Assembly (NCBI RefSeq): GCF_015159745.1
Contig: NZ_JADDOJ010000007.1
Location: forward strand, 1-64,000
DNA from: Ramlibacter aquaticus
GTDB lineage: Bacteria; Pseudomonadota; Gammaproteobacteria; Burkholderiales; Burkholderiaceae_C
DNA length: 64,000 bases
Direction: 5' to 3'
Below, piece after piece: positions 51,745-60,010 of this stretch; positions within the stretch are counted from its first letter, which is position 1; each line of letters begins with the position of its first letter. Under the pieces are notes generated by a model. That model had not been told where the DNA came from. It saw only the letters and a list, made by a program, of their open reading frames with translations, and ran no database searches. A program made the translations under genes and the position numbers.

Positions 51745-52641
51745 TCACTCCCGGTGGAGGCGCTCCACCACCCCGCGCAGCCATCGGTTGCCCGGGTCGT
51801 CCGCGAAGCGCCGGCTCCAGTGCAGGGAGACGGTGAAACGGCGCTGCGGAAAGTCGGGCTCGACGATCGCGTAGTCGGGGCCGAAGGTCTGTGCGATGTT
51901 GCGCGGCATGACGGCCGCCAGGTCCGTGGCCCGCACGATGGAAGGCAGCACCATGAAGTGCTCGGTCGTCAGGCGCAGGCGGCCCTGCAGCTGGAGCTGC
52001 TCCAGGATGCGCAGCGTGTCGGCGTGGGTGCGCACGGCGACGAAATCCAGGCTCTTCAGCGCGGCCAGCAGCTGCCGCGGCGTGCGCTTCTCGCGCGTCA
52101 CCGGGTGGCCCCGCCGCACCAGCACGGCGTAGCGGTCGTCCAGCAGCCGCAGGCGCTCGGTCTCGCGCACCATGGGCAGGAAGCCGAAGGCCAGGTCGAT
52201 CCGGCCGCTGTCCAGCGCCGCCGCGACCTGATCGCGCGGCACCGGCAGGGTCTCCAGCCGGACGCCCGGCGCCTCGTGGCGCAGCGCGGCCATCAGGGGC
52301 GGCAGGAAGCGGCCCTCGCCGATGTCGCTCATGTGGATGCGGAAGCTGCGCGTGGAGCGCGCCGGGTCGAAGCCTTCGCTCTCGCCCAGCGCCTGCTCCA
52401 GGGCCTGCAGCGCCTGCCGCACCGGCCCGGCCAGGCGCTGCGCCTTGGGCGTGGGCTGCACGCCGCCCGGCGCGCGCACGAAGAGCGGGTCGGCCAGCAG
52501 CGCGCGCAGGCGGGTCAGCCCCTGGCTGGCGGCCGGCTGCGTCATGTCCAGCAGCTCGGCCGCACGGCTGACGCTGCCGCAGCGCAGCACCGCATCCATC
52601 AGGCGCAGCAGGTTGAGGTCCAGGCGCTGGATCAGGGGCAC
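51745..52641 (-). CDS. LysR family transcriptional regulator
   Basis: A 298-aa LysR-type regulator. The N-terminal winged helix-turn-helix reads LDLNLLRLMDAVLRCGSVSRAAELLDMTQPAAS-like, followed by the effector-binding domain from about residue 90 (FRIHMSDIGEGRFLPPLM). The GTG start at 52641 follows a GGGAGAGG site and gives the typical short lead into the DNA-binding domain; a farther upstream GTG is possible. Divergent from the oxidoreductase-TRAP operon, which it most likely controls in response to the operon's substrate. Confidence 0.92.
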   Translation of the reverse strand: MPLIQRLDLNLLRLMDAVLRCGSVSRAAELLDMTQPAASQGLTRLRALLADPLFVRAPGGVQPTPKAQRLAGPVRQALQALEQALGESEGFDPARSTRSFRIHMSDIGEGRFLPPLMAALRHEAPGVRLETLPVPRDQVAAALDSGRIDLAFGFLPMVRETERLRLLDDRYAVLVRRGHPVTREKRTPRQLLAALKSLDFVAVRTHADTLRILEQLQLQGRLRLTTEHFMVLPSIVRATDLAAVMPRNIAQTFGPDYAIVEPDFPQRRFTVSLHWSRRFADDPGNRWLRGVVERLHRE

Positions 52642-52709
52642 GGCCTCTCCCGGGAACGGGCGGGGGCGCGCGGCGCTCTGTATGCACACGGCTTATATTG
52701 CATAGTCGC

Positions 52710-52726
52710 TTCATTTTATTGATGAA
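52710..52726. promoter_or_regulatory. Candidate LysR-type operator
   Basis: TTCAT-N7-ATGAA, a perfect 5+7+5 dyad, in the AT-rich 130-base gap between the divergent lysR and iorA starts. LysR regulators bind AT-rich dyads in such divergent spacers. Spacing is not the textbook T-N11-A, so confidence is moderate. Confidence 0.45.
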
Positions 52727-52771
52727 TGAGCAGCGAAGGGGGACACTCCGGCAGCCAACCGGAGACCCCAC

Positions 52772-54922
52772 GTGGAAGTTTCATTCGCCAGGGAAATCGA
52801 ATCCCTGCGCCTGTCCGCCGGCCAGACCTTCCATGGCGAAGGCATCCTGGCCATCACCAAGGCCCTGCTGCAGTCGGGGGTCGCCTACGTGGGCGGCTAC
52901 CAGGGCGCGCCGGTCTCGCACCTGCTGGACGTGATGGTGCAGGCCAAGCCCTACATGGACGAGCTGGGCGTGCACGTCGAGGCCTGCGCCAACGAGGCCT
53001 CGGCCGCCGCCATGCTGGGCGCCTCCATCCACTACCCGCTGCGCGGCGCGGTGACCTGGAAATCCATCGTCGGCACCAACGTGGCGGCGGACGCGCTGTC
53101 CAACCTCAGCTCGCCCGGCGTCAAGGGCGGCGCGCTGATCGTGGTCGGCGAGGACTACGGCGAAGGCGCCTCCGTGATCCAGGAGCGCACCCACGCCTTC
53201 GCCCTCAAGTCCGGCATGTGCCTGCTGGACCCGCGGCCCGACCTGACGCGCATGGTCGACATGGTGGAGTACGGCTTCCGCCTGTCCGAAGCGTCCAGCA
53301 TGCCCTGCATCCTGGAGCTGCGCATACGCGCCTGCCACGTGCGCGGCAGCTTCGAGGCGCGCGACAACCGGCCGCCCGCCATCTCCACCCGCGCGCTGAT
53401 GGAGAACCCGGCCGCCTTCGACTACATGAAGCTGGCGCACCCGCCCGTCACCTTCCGCCACGAGAAGCTGAAGTCCGAGGAACGCATTCCGGCCGCGCGC
53501 CGCTACATCGTCGAGAACGGCCTGAACGAGCTGCGGCCCGGCCGCGGCAGCCGGCTCGGCCTCATCGTGCAGGGCGGCCTGTACAACGCCACCGTGCGGG
53601 CGCTGCAGCAGCTGGGCCTGGCCGATGCCTTCGGCGACAGCGAGCTGCCCATGCTGGTGCTGAACGTGGCCTTCCCGCTGGTGCCCGAGCAGGTCGCCGA
53701 GTTCTGCGTCGGCCACGATGCGGTGCTGGTGGTCGAGGAGGGCCAGCCCGAGTACATCGAGCAGGAGATCGCCACCCACCTGCGCCGCCAGGACATCCAG
53801 ACCCCGCTGCACGGCAAGGACCTGCTGCCCATGGGCGGCGAGTATTCGGTGGAGGTGCTGGCGCGCGGCATTGCCGGCCTGCTGGCGCGCCACGGCCAGG
53901 CGCTGCCGCCCGCTGCCACCGCCTGGCTGGCGGCCAACGACGCGCGCCGCGCCGAGGTCGCGCAGGCGCTGGCCACGCCGCTGCCCAACCGGCCGCCCTC
54001 CTTCTGCATCGGCTGCCCGGAGCGGCCGGTGTTCTCGGCGCTCAAGCTGGCGCAGCAGGAGATCGGGCCGGTGCACGTGGCGGCGGACATCGGCTGCCAC
54101 GCCTTCGGCACCTTCGAGCCCTTCTCGCAGGGCCACTCCATCCTGGGCTACGGCATGAGCCTGGCCAGCCGCGCCGGCGTCTCGCCCATGATGCAGCGGC
54201 GCACCCTGTCCATCATGGGCGACGGCGGCTTCTGGCACAACGGCCTGCTCACCGGCGTGCAGAGCGCGCTCTTCAACGGCGACGACGCGGTGCTGCTGAT
54301 CTTCAAGAACGGCTACTCCTCCGCCACCGGTACGCAGGACCTGATCTCCACGCCCGGCGCGGCCGCCAAGGCCGCGAGCGAGGACAAGACGCGCAGCCTC
54401 ACGCACACCAACACCACCATCGAGTCCACGCTGCAGGGCCTGGGCGTGCAGTGGCTGCGCACCGTGCACAGCTACGAGGTGGCGACGATGAAGCGCACCG
54501 TGCAGGAGGCGCTGACCAGCGACTTCAACGGCCTGAAGGTGATCGTCGCCGAGGGCGAGTGCCAGCTGGAGCGGCAGCGCCGCATCAAGCCCTGGATCGC
54601 CTCGCTGCTGAAGAAGGGTGAGCGCGTGGTGCGCGTGAAGTACGGCGTGGACGAGGACGTGTGCAACGGCGACCACGCCTGCATCCGGCTGTCCGGCTGC
54701 CCCACGCTCACGCTCAAGGACAACCCGGACCCGCTCAAGGCGGACCCGGTGGCCACCGTGATCGACGGCTGCGTGGGCTGCGGCCTGTGCGGCGAGAACG
54801 CGCACGCCGCCACGCTCTGCCCCTCGTTCTACCGGGCCGAGGTGGTGCAGAACCCGAAATGGCACGAACGCCTGGCCGCCGGCCTGCGCGGCGGGCTGGT
54901 GCGCATGCTGCAGGGAGCCTGA
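52772..54922 (+). CDS. Indolepyruvate:acceptor oxidoreductase alpha subunit (IorA-type, TPP and Fe-S)
   Basis: A 716-aa thiamine-diphosphate enzyme that oxidatively decarboxylates aryl-2-oxo acids to aryl-acyl-CoA. The pyrimidine domain starts SAGQTFHGEGILAITKALL and contains GGYQGAPVSHLLD. The TPP motif is near 483 (GDGGFWHNGLLTG to FKNGYSSATGTQD). A C-terminal ferredoxin-like domain has DVCNGDHACIRLSGCP and CVGCGLCGENAH-AATLCP; the first set has C-x5-C-x5-CP spacing rather than CxxCxxCxxxCP. Starts at GTG with GGAG upstream. First gene of the operon. Confidence 0.92.
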   Translation: MEVSFAREIESLRLSAGQTFHGEGILAITKALLQSGVAYVGGYQGAPVSHLLDVMVQAKPYMDELGVHVEACANEASAAAMLGASIHYPLRGAVTWKSIVGTNVAADALSNLSSPGVKGGALIVVGEDYGEGASVIQERTHAFALKSGMCLLDPRPDLTRMVDMVEYGFRLSEASSMPCILELRIRACHVRGSFEARDNRPPAISTRALMENPAAFDYMKLAHPPVTFRHEKLKSEERIPAARRYIVENGLNELRPGRGSRLGLIVQGGLYNATVRALQQLGLADAFGDSELPMLVLNVAFPLVPEQVAEFCVGHDAVLVVEEGQPEYIEQEIATHLRRQDIQTPLHGKDLLPMGGEYSVEVLARGIAGLLARHGQALPPAATAWLAANDARRAEVAQALATPLPNRPPSFCIGCPERPVFSALKLAQQEIGPVHVAADIGCHAFGTFEPFSQGHSILGYGMSLASRAGVSPMMQRRTLSIMGDGGFWHNGLLTGVQSALFNGDDAVLLIFKNGYSSATGTQDLISTPGAAAKAASEDKTRSLTHTNTTIESTLQGLGVQWLRTVHSYEVATMKRTVQEALTSDFNGLKVIVAEGECQLERQRRIKPWIASLLKKGERVVRVKYGVDEDVCNGDHACIRLSGCPTLTLKDNPDPLKADPVATVIDGCVGCGLCGENAHAATLCPSFYRAEVVQNPKWHERLAAGLRGGLVRMLQGA

Positions 54923-54923
54923 G

Positions 54924-56582
54924 ATGGACACGAACGACATCCGGCCCGTGGGCCTGCTGATCTGCGCGCTGGGCGGCGAAGGCGGCGGCGTGCTCAGCGA
55001 ATGGCTGGTCGAGACCGCGCGCCATGCGGGCTACCCGGTGCAGGCCAGCTCGATTCCCGGCGTGGCCCAGCGCACCGGCGCCACCACCTATTACATCGAG
55101 GTCTTCCCGCAGCCCCTGGCCGCGCTGGGCGGGCGGCGGCCGGTGTTCAGCCTGAACCCGGTGCCCGGCGCGATCGACGCGATGGCGTCCTCCGAACTGC
55201 TGGAAACCACGCGGCAGATCGGCAACGGCATGACCGACCCGGCGCGCACGCTGGTGATCAGCTCGTCCTCGCGCACGCTGACCACGCAGGAGCGCATGCA
55301 GATGACCGACGGCCGCGTGGACAGCGCACGGCTGGTCGCGGTGGTGAAGCGCTTCTCGCGCGCGCACCGGATCATGGACATGGCCGCGCTGGCGCGCGAG
55401 GCCGGCACCGTGGTCAGCGCCGTGATGCTGGGCGCGGTGGCGGGCAGCGGGCTCTTCCCCTTCCTGCGGCGCGAGGACTACGAGGCGGTGGTGCGGGCCG
55501 GCGGCGGCGCCTCGGCCGAGGCCAGCCTGCGCGGCTTCGCGGCGGGCTGGAAGGCCGCTGCCGAACCGGCGCAGGCGGATGCCGCGCAGCCGGCCCTGCG
55601 CGACGCTGGCCTCTTGCAGGCCGGCAGGGCGGACACGGCGAAGGCGGCCATCGCACCGGGCCGCGCCGTCGCAGCCCCGGCCACGGCGGCCGCCGCCCCG
55701 GCCGCCACGCCTGCCTCGCCCGGCCAGCCCAGCCCCGACTTCGAAGCCCTGGGCCGGGCCCGCCTGCTGGAGTACCAGGACGCGGCCTACGCCCGCCTGT
55801 ACGAGCAACGCCTGGCCCGCGTGCGCGAGGCCGAGCGCGCCGCCGACCCGGCGGGCACGCACGGCGGCGCGACCACCCGGGAGATGGCGCGCTGGCTGGC
55901 GCTGTGGATGGCCTTCGACGACATCGTGCGCGTGGCCGACCTCAAGAGCCGGGCCTCGCGCTGGGACCGGGTGCGCCAGGAGGTGAAGGCGCGCGAGCAG
56001 GACCTGCTGCGCGTGTACGACCACTTCAAGCCCGGCGTGGCCGAGTTCGCCGCCCTGCTGCCGCCCGCCCTGGCGCAGCACCTGCTGCGCTGGGACCGTG
56101 CCCGCGTGGCACGGGGCCGCGAGAGCTGGGCCCTGCCGCTGAAGGTGGGCACGCATTCGGTGGGCGGCCTGCTGATGCTGCGCGGGCTGGCCAGCCTGCG
56201 CTGGCTGCGCCGGCACGGCAGCCGCTGGGCGGCCGAGCAGGCCATGATCGAACGCTGGCTGGAGGCCGTCGTCGCCGGCACCCGCCGCGACTGGCGGCTG
56301 GGCCACGAGATCGCGCAGTGCGGCCGCCTCATCAAGGGCTACGGCAGCACCAACGAGCGCGGCAAGGAGGCGCTGCTGCACGTGGTCGGCCACCTGACCG
56401 GCCTGCCCGATGCGTCGGCGGCCGCCGATGCCGTGGCCGCCGCGCGGGCCGCGGCCGTGGCCGACGACGCGGGCCGCGCGCTGGACGCCACGCTGGCCGG
56501 CCTGGGCGCACCGCCCCGCCCGGTCAAGGAACAGCCGATCCGCTTCGTCCGCAAGGGCAAACCCGTAGAGGCCCAGGCCTGA
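54924..56582 (+). CDS. Indolepyruvate:acceptor oxidoreductase beta-type subunit with DUF6537-like extension
   Basis: A 552-aa partner subunit. Residues 1-190 form the gamma/beta-type domain (GLLICALGGEGGGVLSEWLVE, QRTGATTYYIEV). An Ala/Pro-rich linker (about 205-255) leads to a ~300-residue helical domain with WLALWMAFDDIVRVADLKSRASRW, as found in the long aerobic-bacterial IorB proteins. Classical archaeal IorB is only ~200 aa, so the extension probably replaces ferredoxin coupling with another acceptor (inference). One base after iorA. Confidence 0.9.
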   Translation: MDTNDIRPVGLLICALGGEGGGVLSEWLVETARHAGYPVQASSIPGVAQRTGATTYYIEVFPQPLAALGGRRPVFSLNPVPGAIDAMASSELLETTRQIGNGMTDPARTLVISSSSRTLTTQERMQMTDGRVDSARLVAVVKRFSRAHRIMDMAALAREAGTVVSAVMLGAVAGSGLFPFLRREDYEAVVRAGGGASAEASLRGFAAGWKAAAEPAQADAAQPALRDAGLLQAGRADTAKAAIAPGRAVAAPATAAAAPAATPASPGQPSPDFEALGRARLLEYQDAAYARLYEQRLARVREAERAADPAGTHGGATTREMARWLALWMAFDDIVRVADLKSRASRWDRVRQEVKAREQDLLRVYDHFKPGVAEFAALLPPALAQHLLRWDRARVARGRESWALPLKVGTHSVGGLLMLRGLASLRWLRRHGSRWAAEQAMIERWLEAVVAGTRRDWRLGHEIAQCGRLIKGYGSTNERGKEALLHVVGHLTGLPDASAAADAVAAARAAAVADDAGRALDATLAGLGAPPRPVKEQPIRFVRKGKPVEAQA

Positions 56583-56592
56583 GTTCGTTATA

Positions 56593-56605
56593 GAAAGTAA
56601 CTTTC
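56593..56605. promoter_or_regulatory. 13-bp palindrome ahead of TRAP genes
   Basis: GAAAGT-A-ACTTTC, arms exact with a one-base centre, in the 47-base spacer between the oxidoreductase and the TRAP binding protein genes. Its AT-rich perfect dyad form fits an operator or an internal promoter region, but no cognate regulator is known. Confidence 0.4.
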
Positions 56606-56629
56606 GATCATCACGACCGAGGAGACAAC

Positions 56630-57658
56630 ATGCCCAGCTTCCACTTCGCCCCCCGCCTCGCGGCCATCGCAGCCGCCCTCGCCCTGTGCGCCGGTGCCCA
56701 CGCCCAGGACAAGCCCGTCGCGCTGAAGCTCTCGAGCTGGGTGCCGGCACAGCACGCGCTCAACCCGGCGCTGCAGGCCTGGGCCGACGACATCAAGAAG
56801 GCGTCGAACGGCACCATCACCTCCACCCTGTTCCCCTCGGAGCAGCTGGGCAAGGCCTTCGACCACTACGACATGGCGCGCGACGGCATCGCCGACGTCT
56901 CCTACGTGAACCCCGGCTACCAGCCCGGCCGCTTCCCGATCTTCGCCGCGTCCTCGCTGCCCTTCATGGTGTCCAACGCCAAGGCCGGGTCGGCCGCGAT
57001 CGACGCCTGGTACCGCCAGTACGCGGCCAAGGAAATGAAGGACGTGCACTTCTGCTTCGCCTTCGCGCACGACCCGGGCGCGCTGCACGCCAAGAAGAAG
57101 GTGCTGCTGCCGACCGACATCAAGGGCATGAAGATCCGCCCGGCCACCAGCACCATCGGCCAGATGGTGACCACCCTGGGCGGCACCAACGTGCAGTCTT
57201 CCGCCCCCGAGGCGCGCGACATGCTGGAGCGCGGCGTCGCCGAGGCCATCACCTTCCCCTGGGGCTCGCTGATCCTGTTCGGCATCGACAAGGTGGTGAA
57301 GTACCACATGGACGTGCCCCTGTACGTCACGCCCTTCGTCTGGGTGATGAACAAGGACAAGTACGACGGCATGTCCACCGCGCAGAAGAAGGTCATCGAC
57401 GACCACTGCACCAGCGAATGGGCCGAGAAGGTGGGCAGCGCCTGGGCCGACTTCGAGATCGCCGGCCGCGCCAAGATCGCCGCCGAGCCGGGCCATGAGG
57501 TCTACAAGCTCACGCCCGACCAGCTGCAGGCCTGGCGCGTGGCCGTGCAACCGGTCGAGCTGCAGTGGGCCGAGGGCGTGAAGAAGTCGGGCGGCGACCC
57601 CAAGCAGGTGCTGGACTCCTTCAAGCAGACCCTGGTCAAGTACAAGTCCGCGCTCTGA
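56630..57658 (+). CDS. TRAP transporter substrate-binding protein (DctP family)
   Basis: A 342-aa periplasmic binding protein with signal peptide AAIAAALALCAGAHAQ. DctP features: LKLSSWVPAQHALNPALQAWADDI, FPSEQLGKAFDHYDMARDGIAD, and the carboxylate-binding Arg in the GMKIRPATS segment near 167-175. The GERGVAEAITFPWGS-like region and C-terminal helices are typical. Expected ligand is an organic or aryl carboxylate, probably the substrate of the adjacent oxidoreductase. Preceded by a GAGGAGAC ribosome-binding site. Confidence 0.93.
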   Translation: MPSFHFAPRLAAIAAALALCAGAHAQDKPVALKLSSWVPAQHALNPALQAWADDIKKASNGTITSTLFPSEQLGKAFDHYDMARDGIADVSYVNPGYQPGRFPIFAASSLPFMVSNAKAGSAAIDAWYRQYAAKEMKDVHFCFAFAHDPGALHAKKKVLLPTDIKGMKIRPATSTIGQMVTTLGGTNVQSSAPEARDMLERGVAEAITFPWGSLILFGIDKVVKYHMDVPLYVTPFVWVMNKDKYDGMSTAQKKVIDDHCTSEWAEKVGSAWADFEIAGRAKIAAEPGHEVYKLTPDQLQAWRVAVQPVELQWAEGVKKSGGDPKQVLDSFKQTLVKYKSAL

Positions 57659-57676
57659 CGCAGCGCCAGTGCCGGT

Positions 57677-57714
57677 GAAGCCCGGGTGCGCCGACGGCGG
57701 CCCGGGCTTCTTTT
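57677..57714 (+). terminator. Intra-operon terminator/attenuator between TRAP genes
   Basis: Perfect 10-bp stem GAAGCCCGGG (57677-57686) with CCCGGGCTTC (57701-57710), 14-base loop, then TTTT. It lies in the 71-base gap after the binding-protein gene; partial read-through would give more binding protein than membrane subunits, a usual need of TRAP systems. Confidence 0.75.
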
Positions 57715-57729
57715 CCAGGCGGGGACTCC

Positions 57730-58245
57730 ATGAAAAAAAATTTCGCCGACCGCTTCATCAACACGATCGAATGGCTGGCCGCCATCTTCGTGGGCATCGT
57801 GGCGCTCAACATCTTCGTGAACGTGCTGCTGCGCAAGTTCTTCAGCACCTCGATCCCGGATTCCTACGATTTCGGCCGCATGCTGCTGGGCATCCTGATC
57901 TTCTGGGGCATCGCCGCCACCAGCTATCGGGGCGGCCACATCACGGTGGACCTGGTGTGGTCGGCCGTGGGCCGGCGCAAGCAGCGCCTGATCGACGTCT
58001 TCGCCACGCTGGTGCTGCTGTTCGTGGTCATCGTGCAGACCGCCATGCTTTTCGACAAGGTGCGCGGGACCTACGTGGACCACGTGCTCACCTACGACCT
58101 CAACATTCCGACCTGGCCCTTCTATGCGGTGGCCTGGGCGGGCGACGTGTGCGCCGTGATCCTGATCGCCATCCGCACCTGGCGGCTCGTGTTCAAGCCC
58201 GAGGCGCTGCACGACGAGCATTTCGACGACAAGCGGGTGGAGTGA
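57730..58245 (+). CDS. TRAP transporter small permease (DctQ family)
   Basis: A 171-aa membrane protein with four hydrophobic helices beginning TIEWLAAIFVGIVALNIFVNVLLRKFF. The DctQ fold signature is FWGIAATSYRGGHITVDLVW near 57-76. It bridges the binding protein and the large permease. Four bases before the dctM-type gene. Confidence 0.93.
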   Translation: MKKNFADRFINTIEWLAAIFVGIVALNIFVNVLLRKFFSTSIPDSYDFGRMLLGILIFWGIAATSYRGGHITVDLVWSAVGRRKQRLIDVFATLVLLFVVIVQTAMLFDKVRGTYVDHVLTYDLNIPTWPFYAVAWAGDVCAVILIAIRTWRLVFKPEALHDEHFDDKRVE

Positions 58246-58249
58246 CGCC

Positions 58250-59554
58250 ATGGCAGAAACAGACCTCGTCGCCCTGATCGGCTTCGTCTCCCTCTTCGCG
58301 CTGATGCTGCTGCGCGTGCCCGTGGGCATGGCGATGGGCCTGGTGGGCATCACCGGCTACAGCTTCATCGCCGGCGCCGGCCCTGCGCTCAAGCTGGTCG
58401 GCCAGACCTCCATGCGCACGGTGACCGACTACACCTTCGGCGTGATCCCCATGTTCATGCTGATGGGCGCCTTCGTCTCGGTCTCGGGCGTGAGCCGCGA
58501 GCTGTTCAAGGCGGCCAACTCCATGATCGGCCACCTGCGCGGCGGCCTGGGCGTGGCCACGGTGCTGGCCTGCGGCGGCTTCGCGGCGATCTGCGGCTCC
58601 TCCGTCGCCACCGCCGCCACCTTCTCCAGCGTGGCCTACCCCGAGATGCGGCGCTTCGGCTACCCGCAGTCGTTTTCCACCGGGGTGATCGCGGCCGGCG
58701 GCACCCTGGGCGCGATGCTGCCGCCCTCCACCGTGCTGGCGGTCTACGCCATCCTCACGCAGCAGGACATCGGCAAGCTGTTCATGGCCGGCGTGATCCC
58801 GGGCCTGTTCGCGATGCTGCTGTACGTGCTCACCATCTTCATCATCGTCAAGGTGCGGCCCGAGTGGCTGCCCGGCGGCGAGAAGAAGGCCTGGGCCGAA
58901 CGCCTGGTGGACCTCAAGAGCGTGTGGGCGCCGCTGGTGCTGTTCCTGTTCGTGATCGGCGGGCTGTACGGCGGCTTCTTCACGCCCACCGAGGCGGGCG
59001 GCGTGGGCGCGAGCGGCGCTTTCCTGCTGGGCCTCATCCGCGGCAAGCTGGACCGGGCCAAGATCAAGGAAGCCCTGCTCTCGGCCACCCGCACCGCGGC
59101 GGCCGTGTTCACGGTGCTGATCGGCGCGCTGATGTTCGGCTACTTCCTGACCATCACGCAGACGCCGCAGAAGCTCACCGCCTTCCTGACCGGCCTGGGC
59201 GTGGGCTCCTACGGCGTTCTGGCACTGATCATGGTGATGTACATCGTGCTGGGCTGCCTGATGGACGCCATGGCCATGATCATCCTCACGGTGCCCATCA
59301 TCTTCCCGGTGGTGACGCAGCTGGGCTTCGATCCGATCTGGTTCGGCATCATCATCGTGATGACGGTGGAGCTGGGCCTGATCCACCCACCGGTGGGCAT
59401 GAACGTGTTCGTGATCAAGAGCGTGGTGCAGGACGTGAGCTTCACCACCATCTTCAAGGGCGTGCTGCCTTTCGTGGTGACCGACATCATCCGGCTCGTG
59501 ATCCTGATCAGCTTCCCCATCATCGCCCTGTGGCTGCCCGGGAGGATGGGATGA
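58250..59554 (+). CDS. TRAP transporter large permease (DctM family)
   Basis: A 434-aa permease with about twelve hydrophobic helices, catalysing Na+-coupled import of the ligand handed over by the DctP-type protein. DctM landmarks are LLRVPVGMAMGLVGITGY, the GGFAAICGSSVATAATFSSV loop, PPSTVLAVYAILTQQDIGKLFMAGVIPG and FTPTEAGGVGASGAF. Its stop overlaps the thioesterase start (ATGA). Confidence 0.95.
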   Translation: MAETDLVALIGFVSLFALMLLRVPVGMAMGLVGITGYSFIAGAGPALKLVGQTSMRTVTDYTFGVIPMFMLMGAFVSVSGVSRELFKAANSMIGHLRGGLGVATVLACGGFAAICGSSVATAATFSSVAYPEMRRFGYPQSFSTGVIAAGGTLGAMLPPSTVLAVYAILTQQDIGKLFMAGVIPGLFAMLLYVLTIFIIVKVRPEWLPGGEKKAWAERLVDLKSVWAPLVLFLFVIGGLYGGFFTPTEAGGVGASGAFLLGLIRGKLDRAKIKEALLSATRTAAAVFTVLIGALMFGYFLTITQTPQKLTAFLTGLGVGSYGVLALIMVMYIVLGCLMDAMAMIILTVPIIFPVVTQLGFDPIWFGIIIVMTVELGLIHPPVGMNVFVIKSVVQDVSFTTIFKGVLPFVVTDIIRLVILISFPIIALWLPGRMG

Positions 59555-59961
59555 AGGAGACCGTCTACACCGTACGGGTCGAGTTCGGCGACTGCGACCC
59601 GGCGCGCATCGTCTGGTTTCCCAACTTCTTCCGCTGGATCGACGCCGCCTCGCGCGATTTCTTCGTGCAATGCGGCGTGCCGAGCTGGTCCGAGACCGAG
59701 AAGACCCTGGGCGTGATCGGCACCCCGCTGGTGGACACGCAGGCCAAGTTCATGCGCACCGCCACCTACGGCGACACGCTGGCGATCCACGCGGGCATCG
59801 CCGAGTGGCGCAGCAAGAGCTTCGTGCAGCGCTACCGTGTGATGAAGGGCGATGAGCCCATCCTGGAATGCAACGAGGTCCGCATCTTCGCCGGCCGGCG
59901 CGAGGACGGCTCGATCTTCGCGCTGCCCATCCCGCAGCCGATACGCGCGCTCTGCGAATAG
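59551..59961 (+). CDS. Hot-dog acyl-CoA thioesterase (4-hydroxybenzoyl-CoA thioesterase type)
   Basis: A 136-aa hot-dog-fold thioesterase. The N-terminal VRVEFGDCDPARIVWFPNFFRW places catalytic Asp16 in the D-P-A-x-I-V motif of 4-hydroxybenzoyl-CoA thioesterase. Expected reaction is hydrolysis of an aryl-acyl-CoA, here plausibly the arylacetyl-CoA made by the upstream oxidoreductase, releasing an arylacetate and recycling CoA (inference). Four-base overlap with the TRAP permease makes it part of the operon. Last gene before a 49-base gap. Confidence 0.92.
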   Translation: MKETVYTVRVEFGDCDPARIVWFPNFFRWIDAASRDFFVQCGVPSWSETEKTLGVIGTPLVDTQAKFMRTATYGDTLAIHAGIAEWRSKSFVQRYRVMKGDEPILECNEVRIFAGRREDGSIFALPIPQPIRALCE

Positions 59962-60010
59962 CGCCCGCCCGGGCAGCATACGGTCAGGCGCACGGCCTTA
60001 CCATGCGCGC

